From contig RSEF01000005.1 in NCBI GenBank assembly GCA_003993805.1, positions 42,278,427 through 42,342,426 on the forward strand: 64,000 bases of DNA, given 5' to 3'. The stretch comes from Himantopus leucocephalus. Its lineage: Eukaryota; Chordata; Aves; Charadriiformes; Recurvirostridae. Under the pieces are notes generated by a model that searched no databases, was not told the DNA's origin, and worked only from the letters and a program-made list of their open reading frames with translations. Below are positions 1-11,439 of the stretch, piece after piece; position 1 is the first letter of the stretch; each line of letters starts with the position of its first letter. Both the position numbers and the translations under genes were made by a program.

Positions 1-788
1 GAATGAAGCAGATCGGTGGGGTTGGGGCTGGGCTGGAGACTACACAAAACATCACTAGAAGGTTTGTTTATTTTATGTAACAAGGGTTTGGGAATGTGAT
101 GTTGAGTAACACTGTCGACATTTCACCTAGTTTAAGTCACTAGTGCAATGAATCTGTTTGGCCTCGAGTTGTTTTCGCCTCCGAAGATAATATGTTTATA
201 TCGCAGAGTCTCCCCACCCTCCTGCAGCAATTCCACAGGCGGGCGAGAAAAGAGATTGGGATTAAGGAGCCGCGGGTCAGGACCGCGGCGGGAGGAACTT
301 CGCGCTGGGGCGGCGAGGGGACCGCAAAGGGACTGCAGCACGGAGGGGCAGAGGGGCTGTTGGGTGGAATGGCAGCGCTGCAGCCGGGAGTGAGGCCCCT
401 GCAGCGCCGAGGGCGGGGGAGAGAGCGGGCAAGGAGGGGCCGCAGGAACCCTTGGGGGGGTGGGGGTGTATGTCTGGATTTTTTTGGCAGAGGGTTGCCG
501 GGAAGCTTGCTGGTGCCGGGCCAAGGCTCCAGCGAGCTCCGCTTGGTCCCTCCCTTTCACGAGCACTAAAAATTCACCCTGAAACAAAAACATCCATGTG
601 TGTGTGTAACAATCTGCCTTCTCAGCAGCGCGGCCGCCACCCCGGCATCGCTGGCCTCATTACTGGGAGCAGGAAATGAGTAAAACATAAATGACTTGGG
701 AGGAGGCAGGAGGGGCCGCCCCGCTGCCCGGCCATGGCCGCCTCTCCTCGCCGTGCGGCGGCGGGGGCTGCCGGGTGGCTGCCGCGCC

Positions 789-838
789 TTATGCAGATGT
801 CGGGGACCTCAAATGTCTGCCGGAAATTACAGCTCATG
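789..838. promoter_or_regulatory. Non-repetitive block inside the CpG island, conserved-element candidate
   Basis: Between two G-rich low-complexity stretches lies a block of balanced composition. It contains CAGATGTC and, inverted, AATGTCTGCC, followed by GGAAATTACAGCTCATG. The near-mirror CAGATGT / ATGTCTG arrangement and the ordinary complexity stand out against the island. This is inference only; no conservation data are available to me. Confidence 0.25.
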
Positions 839-851
839 TCGGGCGGGGGGC

Positions 852-871
852 GGGGGGGGGGGGAGACGTGN
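852..871. repeat. G homopolymer (12 G) followed by an ambiguous base
   Basis: Twelve consecutive G from 852 to 863, with an N at 871. The N probably marks uncertain base calling near the homopolymer. The tract could form a G-quadruplex together with the flanking G runs. Confidence 0.9.
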
Positions 872-1560
872 ACCGGCTGGGGAGCCCAGCGGGAGCCCCT
901 CTCCCCCGCGCCCCCGCCCCCGAGTTGGGGCCGGCGGCCCCGGTGCTCGCCAAACCCAGCTCGTAAATCAGCTCGGCGGGAGAAAAATACACGTAGGAAA
1001 ATGTCTCGAGGCAGGAAAAAAAAAAAATAATAAAAACAACCACCAAACCAACCCTGGCCCGGCGTGGGTTGCGGGAGGGCCGGAGCCGGCTGGTGCGGGC
1101 CGGCGGCGGGGGGGGCCCGGCCGGAGGAGGAGGGAGGCGGCGGCGGAGGAGGAGCGCGGCGCTGCCCCCGCGTAGGGGAGCGGAGGTGCCCGGGCCAGGC
1201 TGTGCCCCCCCACCCCACCCCCCCCTTGGGAACTAGCCCGCAGCGTTCCCAAAATAACCGCCGCACGGCCCGTGCCTCGCTTCAGGGGCTGGGGCGGGCG
1301 AGGGAGGCACTCATCCTGCCCAGCACCGGCTGGGGGCTGGGGGGTGCCGGGCTCCCAAGGCTGGAAGCTCAGTGCCGTGGCGCGGTCCTGGTCTCCTGCC
1401 AGAGAGAAGGCAACGCGCCTCGCTCAGACCCGCGGTCTTTGGAGCGGCGAACCCCGGCAAAACGCCTGGGAACGTGGGAAAGTGATGTGGGTGCGCAGCA
1501 AAACAGGTTACGGGGAGGGTGTTTTAAGTGTAGGAAATCGTAAGAGCATTGGGATGCCCT

Positions 1561-2940
1561 GGGGAACGTCTGCCTGAATAGCAAGAGCAACACCTCAAAT
1601 GCCGTGAACAGCAAAGAGCAGGGTGCCACATGGTGCGATTCCAGCATTACTCACCCCAAGGATCAGGCGCTTCCCCACCCAGTTACATATGACCAGGAAA
1701 TTATAGCCTGTGCTGCTCCCCGCCTGGCTGAACGGCTGCCATATCATATGATACACACCAGAGCTGTGTGTCTGATGAAACAACAGAGCAATGTGTGTTT
1801 ATTGAAACTCTTAATGCTTTGCGGAATAGACGGGCTTGGCTGGGTCAGACTGTCATTTGGTATCCTGAATGCATGCTCCCTCTTGCACATCTTGCCATTA
1901 ATTAATATTCTGGATAAAAATTAAATCCTAATCTTCGTTTACACTGGCTCTTCACTGCTCTCCTTTTACTTATAGTAGACTCCACAGCCAGCCCATGTGT
2001 GGCTTAGACGTTATAATTCCTCACTTGCTCTTACTCCATCCATCCCATCTGTGGACAGACTTTAATTCTTCACACTCAGTATTCACAAGCTCTTTTCCCT
2101 ATAGCCATAATATCAAGGGCTCTGCATCTCTCATCTTTATAACATTCACATCCCAGGTCTGATGTGCACCTCTCCTCCCTGCAGTACCCAGCAAATGGAG
2201 CTACAAAGGTCATCTCTGCAGCACACTGTGTCCTCTTGTTCCTATCTTGAATTTATCCACTACTTCCTACTTAGCGCTGAGTTTAAGGAACTTGTTATAG
2301 TGAAAGTCACCTGTGCAAGACTGCTCATCCATCTTTTCCAGTATGTTTCTCCCTGTCTCCTCCATTAATAATGTGAGCTCTCACCAGCCCTGCCAGTCTC
2401 CTCACACTCTTTCATGCCATCTCCCCAATACGTACCTCTTTTTTGCTCCACCTTTTGCAGCAGAGTCTCTGCCCAGGTTAGCTGTCTGCAACTAAGGTAC
2501 TCTGATTTCCTGCAGGTTTGTGTCTCATTGACTCTAAGCTCCAGGTAAAGCCTTTTCTTCTAACTGGGTGTTTTGAAGAGCTGCAGCCCATGCAAATTTT
2601 CTGAAGCCTGAGAAAATACGAACTCCTATTGCAACCTTTTTCTGAGCTGAAGAAAAGGGTCTTCTCTCTTGGCTTTTTATCTTAATGAAATTAAGTACAT
2701 CTGAGCCAGCTTTTCATCCATCCAATTTGCTTTTAGTTGACCAATGCATCAAAAATTATACATGCATCTGACAGACATATGATGTCATACATGCTCCCCC
2801 CACCAAAGATCTTGCGATCACATAAACCTTTCTTTCAAAACCAGACATAAATTGTAACTACAAAACCATGTGCTGCTTCTCATTACACCCCTTCTGCTCT
2901 ATGTTAATTGTTTTTCTTTCACCATTCCTCTGTGTTTGCC
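1561..2940. other. Gene-free unique sequence
   Basis: No exon, RNA gene or clear repeat was recognised. Frames are short and lack domains. Roughly 2,000-2,500 is pyrimidine-rich on the plus strand. An octamer, ATGCAAAT, lies at 2,590-2,597. A short AT-rich segment near 1,898-1,925 (CATTAATTAATATTCTGG) carries homeodomain-type TAAT cores and could be regulatory. Confidence 0.5.
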
Positions 2941-2942
2941 TT

Positions 2943-3052
2943 TTTAGACCTTCTACTCCTGAGGGCAGGGACTGGGCTCTCTTCTGTGCCTGGAAAGTGT
3001 TAAGTGCCTTATGGGCATAACAACAATTTAATTAGTTAATAAGTACTAACAA
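2943..3052 (+). repeat. Ancient amniote interspersed repeat, 3' end (SINE/LINE tail type)
   Basis: The order CTCCTGAGGGCAGGGACTGG, then TCTTCTGTGCCTGG, then AAGTGCCTTATGGGCATAA, and an AT-rich tail with TTAATTAGTTAAT, matches the general plan of an old amniote repeat tail. That plan runs: GGGCAGGGAC block, TTCTGTG block, 'cctagcacaatggg'-like block, A/T tail. It is highly diverged. The family name cannot be fixed by eye. Confidence 0.4.
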
Positions 3053-3059
3053 TTTGCAT
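3052..3059 (-). promoter_or_regulatory. POU octamer (ATTTGCAT)
   Basis: Exact match to the octamer bound by POU-domain factors (Oct family), in reverse orientation. It is one of at least twelve exact octamers in the window. An isolated 8-mer is weak evidence. Confidence 0.25.
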
Positions 3060-4689
3060 TAGTATCATGCTTCCTGCCATGTCACATCAGACCACTGCTC
3101 CAGCCAGTCAAACATACCCCTCTTTGTCGTGGTGCTCTGAATTAATTGTCACCCAGCGAGGCCAGGGCCTCGTGTCTGGTGGTGGTCGAACCCCCAGCCC
3201 CAGTCTCATTTTGCAAAGTCTGTCCAAGGCTTGCTCATTCTGAGTGAACCCATCGTCCAGCCACTCTCGGATCTAAACTTCTGCTGTATAAAGAGAAACT
3301 ACTGGCTAACTGAGCTTGGTAACATATCTGATGGAGTGAGACTTGCCGAACTGTTCAGAGGAAGGGATGATGGCTCTGCAATACTCCCAGCACAGCACCA
3401 TTCTAGGACAGGCAAAATAGAAGGATGAAGCAGGACTCCTCACTGACCCCAGTCCTCCTGTGCCTCCCAGCACTGGGGGTTGAAACTTTCCTGCACACAG
3501 TTCTCAGTGCCTTTCTCTTTCTTATAGATGTCTGTTTCCTCTTCAAAATACAGTATTTGCTGCCCTAATATCATGCAGTAGCAAATTCCACAGTTTATCC
3601 TGTAGCTTTCTGCTTCAAGGAGGGAGAATCTGTGCTTGATAACACCAAGTGATATTTTACATCCTGTATCAATCATACTGAATTATAAGGAAAACTGGAC
3701 GGGTTTGATGGCTTTACTGTGGAAAGAATCAGGAATGTGAGACTTGGGGGAAGAATTTCAATTAAAAGGAAGCCAGGAAGACCTTTGAGACAAGGTGGAC
3801 ACCTGTATCACATTTTAAGAGATATCATTTATTTATAGATCTTATATCCCATACCCCTGCACAAAGCCTCTTTGTCTTAGATTTCAGCAGAGAATCCTAC
3901 ACTAGAAGCTGCAGACACACACTCGGCACAACAAATCAAACATTCGGGGGGGGGGGNGGGCTACTCCTTAAACATTGTTCATTTATCTACTGTTTGGTAT
4001 TTTGGAGCATGACTGTCATCCTGCCAAGGAACAGGAAGGCAATTTCAGGCAGTGGAAGCAGTATAAGGGAAGAGATGGGACAAGACTGTGTTGGCACTTG
4101 GGAAGATTGCAGGGATGATGGAAAGCGCTGTAGAACTGGGCAAAGCCAGGAACTGGACCGCTCAGCGTATGCAGCTGGAAGCCGTGGTGAACATACTGCA
4201 AAGGCCTTCTACTGGGAGGTGACACTTGCCTGCTCCGCTGCTCCGTCCACAGCAGCTGGCCCCTGTTGGACACAGTGCCCTCAACAGAAATTACAAGGGT
4301 GGCTGAAGACCTGAAAGAAAGTCCAGTCCACCTGACGGTTATGTTATACCGTCCCAGGGGTTATGCGAGATTAACAGCTGGTAAATGATGTCATACCTGG
4401 AATAAGTTCTCTGTTGCCACTCTGGGGCAATATATAAGAAGAAAATGTGGGTCTTACGACAAGCACACTCAAACCGTATGAAGGAGACCTGTATTTTGTA
4501 ATGACAGGTCCTCCTCCATGACTGGAGCACGACCTAGTTGGTGACTGAGATATCTGTTGTTTATAGGCAATGGTTCCTCACAAACAAATCAACTAAATGA
4601 ACAACCTGGGTGATAAAGTAGAGCCGAGAACTGCATTGTCCTCCTCAGAGTCATAAAAACTCATCCCTTTTACAACTGCTGAGTGCTTT
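3060..4689. other. Gene-free unique sequence
   Basis: No gene recognised. It contains the G-tract at 3,946-3,960, and faint CR1-like wording near 3,575-3,600 (CAGTAGCAAATTCCACAG) that is too short to call. Confidence 0.5.
3946..3960. repeat. G homopolymer containing an ambiguous base
   Basis: A run of G interrupted only by an N at 3,957. This is probably a homopolymer length or base-calling uncertainty in the assembly. Confidence 0.9.
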
Positions 4690-5000
4690 GCCAATATCAT
4701 GCCAAGGTGAGAGCAGCGGGGGGAAGGGAAAGATATTGAAAAGGAAAATAAATGGGCCAGGTAAACAGTGCTGCTGCTGCTGCAGCAGCCGTAGTTGTCA
4801 TGGCGACCGGGGTGAAGAAGAGGAGGAGGAGGAGGGAGGCGGATTGATCGATAGTCCTGTGCTGGCTCATCTGGCTTCCATCCACGTGCTGCTACAGAGG
4901 GAGAGAAAATCAAAGAGCCACACGCAGGGCGGCCGGGGCTCCGATTCGATACATGGCAGCAGCTCGATCAATAGCTTGTTGGAAGGTGGGTAATTGACTC
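4690..5000. promoter_or_regulatory. Compact regulatory-element candidate with ATTGATCGA inverted pair and X-box-like site
   Basis: The segment is more CpG-rich than its neighbours and densely packed with motif-like words. It has an X-box-like GTTGTCATGGCGAC at 4,794-4,807, a GGA/GAA purine block at about 4,813-4,839, ATTGATCGA at 4,843-4,851 and CACGTG (E-box) near 4,883. It also has CCGATTCGAT near 4,941-4,950 and TCGATCAAT at 4,964-4,972, which is the exact reverse complement of the 4,843 word. ATTGAT/ATCGAT words resemble CUT, ONECUT or PBX-HOX sites. Open frames of 106 and 101 codons cross it on opposite strands, but both are low-complexity (poly-A/L or E/G runs) and resemble no family. 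A conserved enhancer is inferred; a 5' UTR exon is the alternative. Confidence 0.35.
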
Positions 5001-6030
5001 CCCTTCTACCCAGGAGAAAGCGATGCAGCGACAGAGATGTGTTCGTTAGCTACTGATTCTCAGCTCTACTTTATCACCCAGTTTGTTCATTTAGTTGATT
5101 TGTTTGTTTGCTTGAGATCCCCTCTTCAGTCCGATTTCTCCCTGTACCTGTCAAAGATGAGCACCAGCTGCTGGAGCACAGCCAGGACTGCCCTCAAGTT
5201 TCTGAGTCACTTTTCCTCTCCTCTCCTTTCTTCGGTCATAACTGGGGTTTTTATCTCACACTGGCAGAGGGTTTGATGGGGGAAGATGGAAACAAAGACA
5301 GTCTTTTCTTAAGGGATTTCTAGAGCTTCCTTGTCTGCCCGGGTCTGGAGGAACGTAAGTACGGCTCCTTCAGGGGCAGCCCATCTGAACACAAGGAGCA
5401 CAGTAGCCTCCCAAAGAAATTAAATGGTTAAGTCTATTTTTGCTGCTCACAAACGAAGTGAATTATAGGCAGAGATTTACAAATGTTATTTTTCTAAGTC
5501 TGCCGTTCTCCAGAGGAGTTATCCACAGAGGATGACCAGGTGATGCTATCAGAAAAGACAAAAAAAAAAAAAAAGGTAGGAGGGGAAAGGGCAGGAAATC
5601 AGGGCATGCTGAGAAAAAAAAAGAGGAAGATGCAGCTAAAGAGATCCTCTAGAGGAAGGCACTTACTCACGAAGCACTGAGATAGCGTAGGCTAATTCTC
5701 CATTTCTGCCTAGACCTGGGCAGGGAGCCCTGGCACAAGGTACCCGCTTGACCTTCAGGGAGGCAACGCTGCATTTTGTAAACAAGTCTCTACGATACAA
5801 CCAAGTTCACCCTCATGCTGAATAAGCTTCTGCAGGCATTTTCCAACAAAACATAGAGGAATTTGGGTGGTAAAACCAGGACTTATGTTTTATATCTTCT
5901 ATCAAAGCAAGCAGCACAAACCTCCCTATCACCTCCCTGGGGCACTAAGAACCTAATTGACTTCAGCAGGGAAGAAACAATGCCACTCTGTGTGGTGCAA
6001 CACCCATCAGCAAACTCTGAGCATAAAATG
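5001..6030. other. Gene-free sequence with a short A tract
   Basis: No gene recognised. There is a 15-base A run at 5,560-5,574 and a second A-rich stretch near 5,613-5,622. The purine-rich flanks of the A runs make coding unlikely there. The part near 5,950-5,975 (CTAATTGACTTCAGCAGGG) may be the upstream body of the ancient repeat that follows. Confidence 0.45.
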
Positions 6031-6172
6031 GTCAATCTAGACTCTGAGATGCTCTGGGAGGCAAGGACCATCTGTTTGTTCTATACTTGTCTATGGTCCA
6101 GCTTGCTGGAGTCCTGGTCTACAATGAGTATTTAAGCATATAGTAATAATAAGAGTAGTAGTATCCATTACT
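6031..6172 (+). repeat. Ancient amniote interspersed repeat, 3' end
   Basis: The order of blocks is AGACTCTGAGATGCTCTGGG, GGCAAGGACCATCTGTTTG, TTCTATACTTGTC, GGAGTCCTGGTCTACAATGA, then a degenerate ATAATAATAAGAGTAG tail. This agrees closely with a widespread old amniote repeat tail (GGGCAGGGAC... TTTGTACAG... GGGGTCCTGG... AATAATAATA). It is in sense orientation, with the tail at the right. It is old and diverged. I do not assign a family name. Confidence 0.55.
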
Positions 6173-6417
6173 GTATAATTAATACTGCTCGGTGGAGCAA
6201 CTAGCCCCTTTGGGTATGGCTAAGAAGAGGCAAGCACACCAGAAGTATCACTTCCTTTGGTTCCCTGGATTTTTCTTGGAGCTATCCCATCCAAATGCTC
6301 TGCAGTTCAATTTTATTTAGCTTCTGAATTAAAAATGAAAAGTCATTTGCTTGGAATTCTGCTTCTCTTAAGTTAGTTGGCTGCAGTCCAGCTCTCGGGG
6401 CTTGTGCTTTTACGGTC

Positions 6418-6472
6418 TGATCCAAATCCCAGAGAAGTCACTGAAAATTGCTCCACTGATTTTAATGAGTCA
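6418..6472. repeat. Diverged imperfect hairpin repeat of amniote type
   Basis: GATCCAAATCCCAGAGAAGT followed by CACTGAAAATTGCTCCACTG and ATTTTAATGAGTCAAACCA resembles the common amniote inverted motif 'gatccaaagcccattgaagtcaatgg ... ccattgacttcaatggg'. The two halves still partly mirror each other. The match is by memory of the pattern and is weak. Confidence 0.3.
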
Positions 6473-6479
6473 AACCACT

Positions 6480-9400
6480 GTGTGAGGAGTAAGCTATCAT
6501 CTCTTAAGGCTTTTTTTTTTATTATTATTTCCTTTCCATGCTTTGAAGCACGCGCAGGTGTATCTCGCAGACACTGGATGTAAATCACAGTAGGAAGAGG
6601 GGGCTGTGTGAGCACAATTGCTCCCTGTTGCATAACCTAGGAGATGCAGGTTATATCAGGCAATACTAACAGGGTAAGGACTACAGCTCTTTTCACTCCC
6701 CAGTATATCTGCCTCTGGAAATATTTACAAACCACCCAAAGATGTCTCTGTGCCCTGCAGAATATTTTTTCTTCGGTTCCTTTGTGAGTGCAAAGATAAG
6801 AGCTTCCTAACCTCTGGGCATAATTTATTGCAGAAATAAATAGCAGGATGATAGAACAGCTCTAAAGTAAATTATTGAAAATGTTCACCTGCCAGTTCTC
6901 CAGAGAAAGCAGGCAGGTGGGCGAGCCAGAATCAAGTCAGACTAAAAGCCATAGAGGAATAGAGTAGTTTCTTCTAGTCATAAAGGAACAAAAAGTGTTT
7001 GCAGCACCTGCAGGCTCCTTCCTCCCTAGAAGGAAGCCGGAAGGTCGGACAAAATACTAAATAGACAATGGAACAGTCTGTAGTCAAATTTGCACTTGGG
7101 CAAAATAAATGAAAGGACATATAATATTCTACATTGCTATCAAGAGAAATGCCTGGACAACCTGCCAACAAGAAGCACATCTATTTGCTGAATCACTATG
7201 CCTGACAGAGGTGGGCAAAGTAATGGGGTACATGGAATACATGGGAAAGGCAGGATGGGTCTCTTACACATCAGTAGGGCTCCAGAGAATCAGGTCAGTG
7301 AATCTTGCTGCTTAATGTGCAAATTCAAGGCTCTAAATTCTGGGAAGAATGAGGTAATTGAAATGCTCTGTGAGCATATTTGCGAAGAGAATGATGTAAT
7401 GCACAAACAGCCCATGTTGTTCTCGAAAGGAACCTTCCCTAAAGGTCACTCTCAGGCTACATGGGAGCTGTAAAAGGGCGTATCTCATCTGCTTCTGCAC
7501 TACTGCACTGTCACAGCTGTATCAGGCGCCTTGAAGACAGTATTCAATCAAAATTCTGGTCACTTACTAAAATGTCACTTTCTAGGAATTTGCGCAGGAG
7601 CCTTCCTGATTGATAGGGAACCAACTCCTCCCCAAAGCAATAGCAGTAGCGGTGTCAAGCTCTGTCAATGGTAAAGCACAGGATTATGATAACACGAAGG
7701 ATCCTGTATCCTAAAAACTGAGAAAAACAACTGCAGTCCCATGCTAAAGGAAAGGTGTCAATGCTGCAGTTCTGTGGTGCATACCGTAATGCTTACCCGA
7801 GGCCTTGAAACAAGGATCATAAAGCAAATCTGGGAGTGTCTAGCACCAAGTTCTCTGACTGGCGGTCTGTGGGCTGGGATCAGGCCTTGACATTTTCCTT
7901 TGAACACCATGTTGGCAACAGAAGAGCTAGGGAAAAGTGATTAAGGAAGCCCTTGAAGGCCATTTGTTAGTGCATTCCTGCAGACTCTAGCCACAGGCTC
8001 TGCAGTTGCTTTTGTGTCCAGCTAGGAGGGGGAGGATAGACTGGAAAGTTGCTTCTGACTGCCTGCAGGTCATCACAGCATCCACAAGGCAAGTGAGAGA
8101 AGACGGTACTGACTTTGGGTGCTTTAGCACTGGAAAAACTGGATACCTTGGTAGCAACTTGACAAACTGTTCTAGGGAAAACACAGAGAACAAAGAGTAC
8201 ATAGGAGGATCATCTGCTTTTAGAAGACCAGCCAGTGGGCATGAGAGACTGAGATCCTGGGCTTTGTAAGGACCTGCTATAACTGATACAGATGAGGACA
8301 ATTCTTGGGAGGGTCACCGCAACTCTCAGATGCTCTTCAAATCTGGGAAGTGTGTCAGTGGCTTAATTCCCTTTGCCTCAGCCCCAAGAGTGGCTTGTGA
8401 CCTGGAGCACTCAGCACACTCAGCTGAAAGTCTGCTCCTGTGCCTGAACAAGCAGCTGTCTAAATCATGGGTGTCCTACATTACACCCAAAATGCGCACA
8501 GACCCTGAAGTATCTGACTTGACCTTAGAGCACCCTTAACCTGAGAAGCCGGGCTGACGCCCATCAGTAATGTAACTTGAATTCTAAGCTCTGGTGCTGC
8601 AGAGATGCATTGTTGTATGATTAATGAATGCCATTAAACCAGAGAGCCTCTTCAGCCAGCAGTGAAAACTCAAGAGAAATACCAGACAGTCAGCCACAGT
8701 CAAGGGGGCTGAACCAAAAAAAAAGAAATAAATGCTTGTGGTTTAAGAAAACTGACTTTCAGTCTCCTTTCAAGATTGCTTCATTCTAAATTGTTAATCC
8801 ACATTGATCCACTTTAAGAAAGTTGGTAGGGCTGCCTCGTGCCTGTGCAGCTCCCCAGGCAGGAGGAACAGTGGGAGTCCCACCAAGGACAGGGCGTGAC
8901 AGAGGAGCCAGTCAACACTGGTGCCACCCTGATTCCTGTTCCTGGTGGGAAAGCAAAGCCTGGACATTTTGCTGACGCTACCTCAGATTCTTTTAGGTGT
9001 AACTGATCAAACAGAGAGGTTGATATGAAGAAGAGGAAGGTAGCAACGCAGCTGGTAATAACTTCAGCTATGTTAGTACACCTGCTCCACTGCTGATGGA
9101 ATCCTACACGTGTAAGGATTTGCAGTAAGGGAGCCAAGCAAAGTTAGCTTCTACTTGTAATCAAAATGCACTTCAGTTAGCTCACCTGAAGCAAATGCTG
9201 GTGATTATTTGGGGTTTTACAGTGCAGATAACCGGATCATTGGTCACAGACGCTTGAGTCAAGACTACACTTGAATATAGGCTACTATATAAGCCTTTTG
9301 GGCGCAGCACATAACAAAGTGAAAATTGTGCTTATTAAACAATTAAACTTCTGGCTACTTGTGAATTTGGACCCTTTTTTCTAGGTTAGCGTTTGGTGAT

Positions 9401-9630
9401 TTCTCATGCTATGTGAGAGGCCAGCTGTTCACACCAGCGAGAAGCCAGAGCCAGGGAGGATGTGGCAGACAGAAGAGCCTGGGGAGAGGGCAAAAATGCA
9501 GCACAAAGTGCCAGGAACCTGGGGAAAAGCAGGCGGCAGATAGCAGAACTGTGTGAGGAGGGTGCACTCCTAAGCAGTCGGGATTGCAGATGCCTCCATC
9601 CCTGCACTGCCACATGGATGGTTTTAAAGC
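6480..9630. other. Gene-free unique sequence
   Basis: No exon, RNA gene or well-defined repeat was seen. The longest frames are about 105 codons and have no domain. The segment 8,581-8,650 (TGTATGATTAATGAATGCC and neighbours) has the AT-rich, homeodomain-word texture of a conserved non-coding element, but this cannot be tested here. Confidence 0.5.
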
Positions 9631-9637
9631 AGAGCCA

Positions 9638-9651
9638 GTTCCCATAGCAAC
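9638..9651 (+). promoter_or_regulatory. RFX X-box-like motif (GTTCCCATAGCAAC)
   Basis: It fits the X-box pattern RYYNYYATRRNRAC at every fixed position. RFX factors bind such sites, including in promoters of cilia genes. No promoter context is visible nearby. Confidence 0.35.
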
Positions 9652-11430
9652 AGCACCTGCCAGAGCTGCCAGCCGTCAGGATGCAGCTCCTGAGGAAGGT
9701 AAAGAGCAAGGCTGACCTCTTGCACTAAGCCAGCCAGCAGCACAAAGCCCCGTCCCAGGCTAGCCGCACGCCTCCCAGGCCAGTGCTTTCCGCATAAGCA
9801 GGAAGGTCAAGAGCCCTTCACCTGATCCCCCAGTGAAAGCTGGGACAGCTGAACAGCAGCTCCTGGTTTGAAGCAATGCCCTAACTGATTTTTGTATTCC
9901 CAGGAAATGAAGAGATGCTGAGCTAAACTTCATGGCGTTGGGGGACAGGTCAGAGGACAGGGCAACACGCAAAAGCATCCTCAGCAGAAGGGAACAGAGG
10001 GATCCCCACTTTCTGACATATCATGGGACAAGTGCTTTTCCTTCCCCTTGCACCTGCTTTCTGTCTTGTTTTTTTACCTACTGCTGCTTCTCTGCTGTTG
10101 ATTTTTGTTCTTACCCTCCTTCCAGTTCTTCAGCAAGATCTTCTGCTTTGTAGTCATGATGCCAATGAAAACTGTTGTTTACCAGCTCTTGTAGGGTTCC
10201 TTTTCTTGCTTGTACAGTTCACACTTTCTCCTGAAGAGAAAGAAGTTGTGGAAGTGGGAGGCTGCCACTAGTAGGATTCAATGTCAGACACCTGAGAAAG
10301 CTGACACTAAAGAAGTGATGGAGGCAGTTCCTTGGAAACAGGTGGCTACATCATAAAACCTCTTACACTTGATGCCACCCAGCCCCAAGCTGGCAGCCTT
10401 GGTAGAAAGGCCAGGGGCCAAATGGGTCAGGGACTGGCATCTCTCATATCATGAGGGCTTCTTCTAGGGCTGGGCTGAAGTGCACTGCAATGGCTGAGTG
10501 CATGCTCTCACCTATGCCTGCTTCTGCTCCTTCTCTGATGTCCTCTTATCTGGGCTGTGAATCTCACATCTTTCAGCAGAATAGAATTCATCTTACATTG
10601 AATACAAGGAATAAAAAATACAGGGAAATTGTTAGGCTCTGATAAATAAACATTTTCAGGAACAATTTCATCTTACTGACTGTGGAAATGTGTGACAGAT
10701 CTGAGCTCAGGCAAATCAAGCGGACTGCTCATTCTGATACTGTGAGAGAAAGCAGCAGCAGCCAGAGAAATGGAAAGATCGACAGTTAATTGGAAATGTT
10801 ACATCTGCTGTTTATGCAAAAGGCATAAATATTTATATCCTGAAGGCTGACTTTTGGGTTCGCTCCTCAGCAGGAAGAGATTTACATTTTGAATAAAGAC
10901 TTTTTTCTTTCTCCTTCTCAGTAAACGTGAGCAGTTTATTATTCCTTTAAACAGGAATCCTTAGCCAAGTCCTCTAGTCTTGTTAGTTACATGCATGCAG
11001 ATTCCCTTGGCTTCAACAGAAATTACAGGTGTGTGCAGACTGCAGCATCCATCTCCCTTTCTTACAGACAGAAAGAGAGGAGTGAGACTGAAACAAAGGG
11101 GCAGGAACTGTGATCACAAAATGAGAAGGCAGAAAAATAAAGTGACAATTCAAAGGCACCTGAGATCCTGAACTCCTTTTCTAAATCTGCTTTCAGTAAG
11201 AAAATAATGAAAGTCTGCACTTTGAAAGCACGGAAAGATTTGATAATATTAGCTTTTGATACAGAGCAAGGAAAGAAATACTTGGAAAATTTAAGTACAT
11301 CACTGTATTGGATTAAGCAGCCCTCACCATAGTGTGACAAGTGAACCAGCTAACAAAAGTATTTACACATGCAGTGATTCTAGAAAAGCCAGGGAAATCT
11401 GCTGAAGTATGACAATATTACAAACAACAG
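9652..11430. other. Gene-free unique sequence
   Basis: No gene recognised. An AT-rich segment at about 10,785-10,850 contains TTAATTGGAAATG, TTATGCAAAAGGC and ATAAATATTTATATCC and may be regulatory. The remainder is ordinary sequence with short frames. Confidence 0.45.
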
Positions 11431-11439
11431 AAAATGTGT

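Larger units (their letters stand above)
241..1310. promoter_or_regulatory. CpG island, probable promoter or 5' end of an unidentified gene
   Basis: This is the most G+C-rich and CpG-rich stretch of the window, with long GGC/GGA/CGG-rich blocks such as GCGCCGAGGGCGGGG and CGGCGGAGGAGGAGCGCGGC. CpG is strongly depleted almost everywhere else, so an unmethylated promoter-type island is the natural reading. Vertebrate islands of about 1 kb usually mark transcription starts of housekeeping or developmental genes. I see no TATA box, no convincing start codon and no exon, so the direction of transcription is open. The island is interrupted by an A-rich patch near 1,012-1,050 (AAAAAAAAAATAATAAAAAC). 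Open frames crossing it are low-complexity G/P/R-rich and look compositional. An orphan island or enhancer is the alternative. Confidence 0.6.

Noticed and set aside
622..1266. 214-codon minus-strand open frame, the longest in the window
   Set aside because: It crosses the CpG island, an ambiguous base and an A-rich tract that yields a run of F and Y. Its P/G/R-rich composition follows from base content. No domain is seen.
3395..3418. RE1/NRSE-like half-sites (CAGCACC and GGACAG)
   Set aside because: The half-sites are six bases apart rather than the canonical two, and also do not fit the usual expanded spacing.
3440..3680. CR1-like wording (CAGTAGCAAATTCCACAG)
   Set aside because: Only a short string resembles old CR1 antisense text. 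The flanks do not continue the match.
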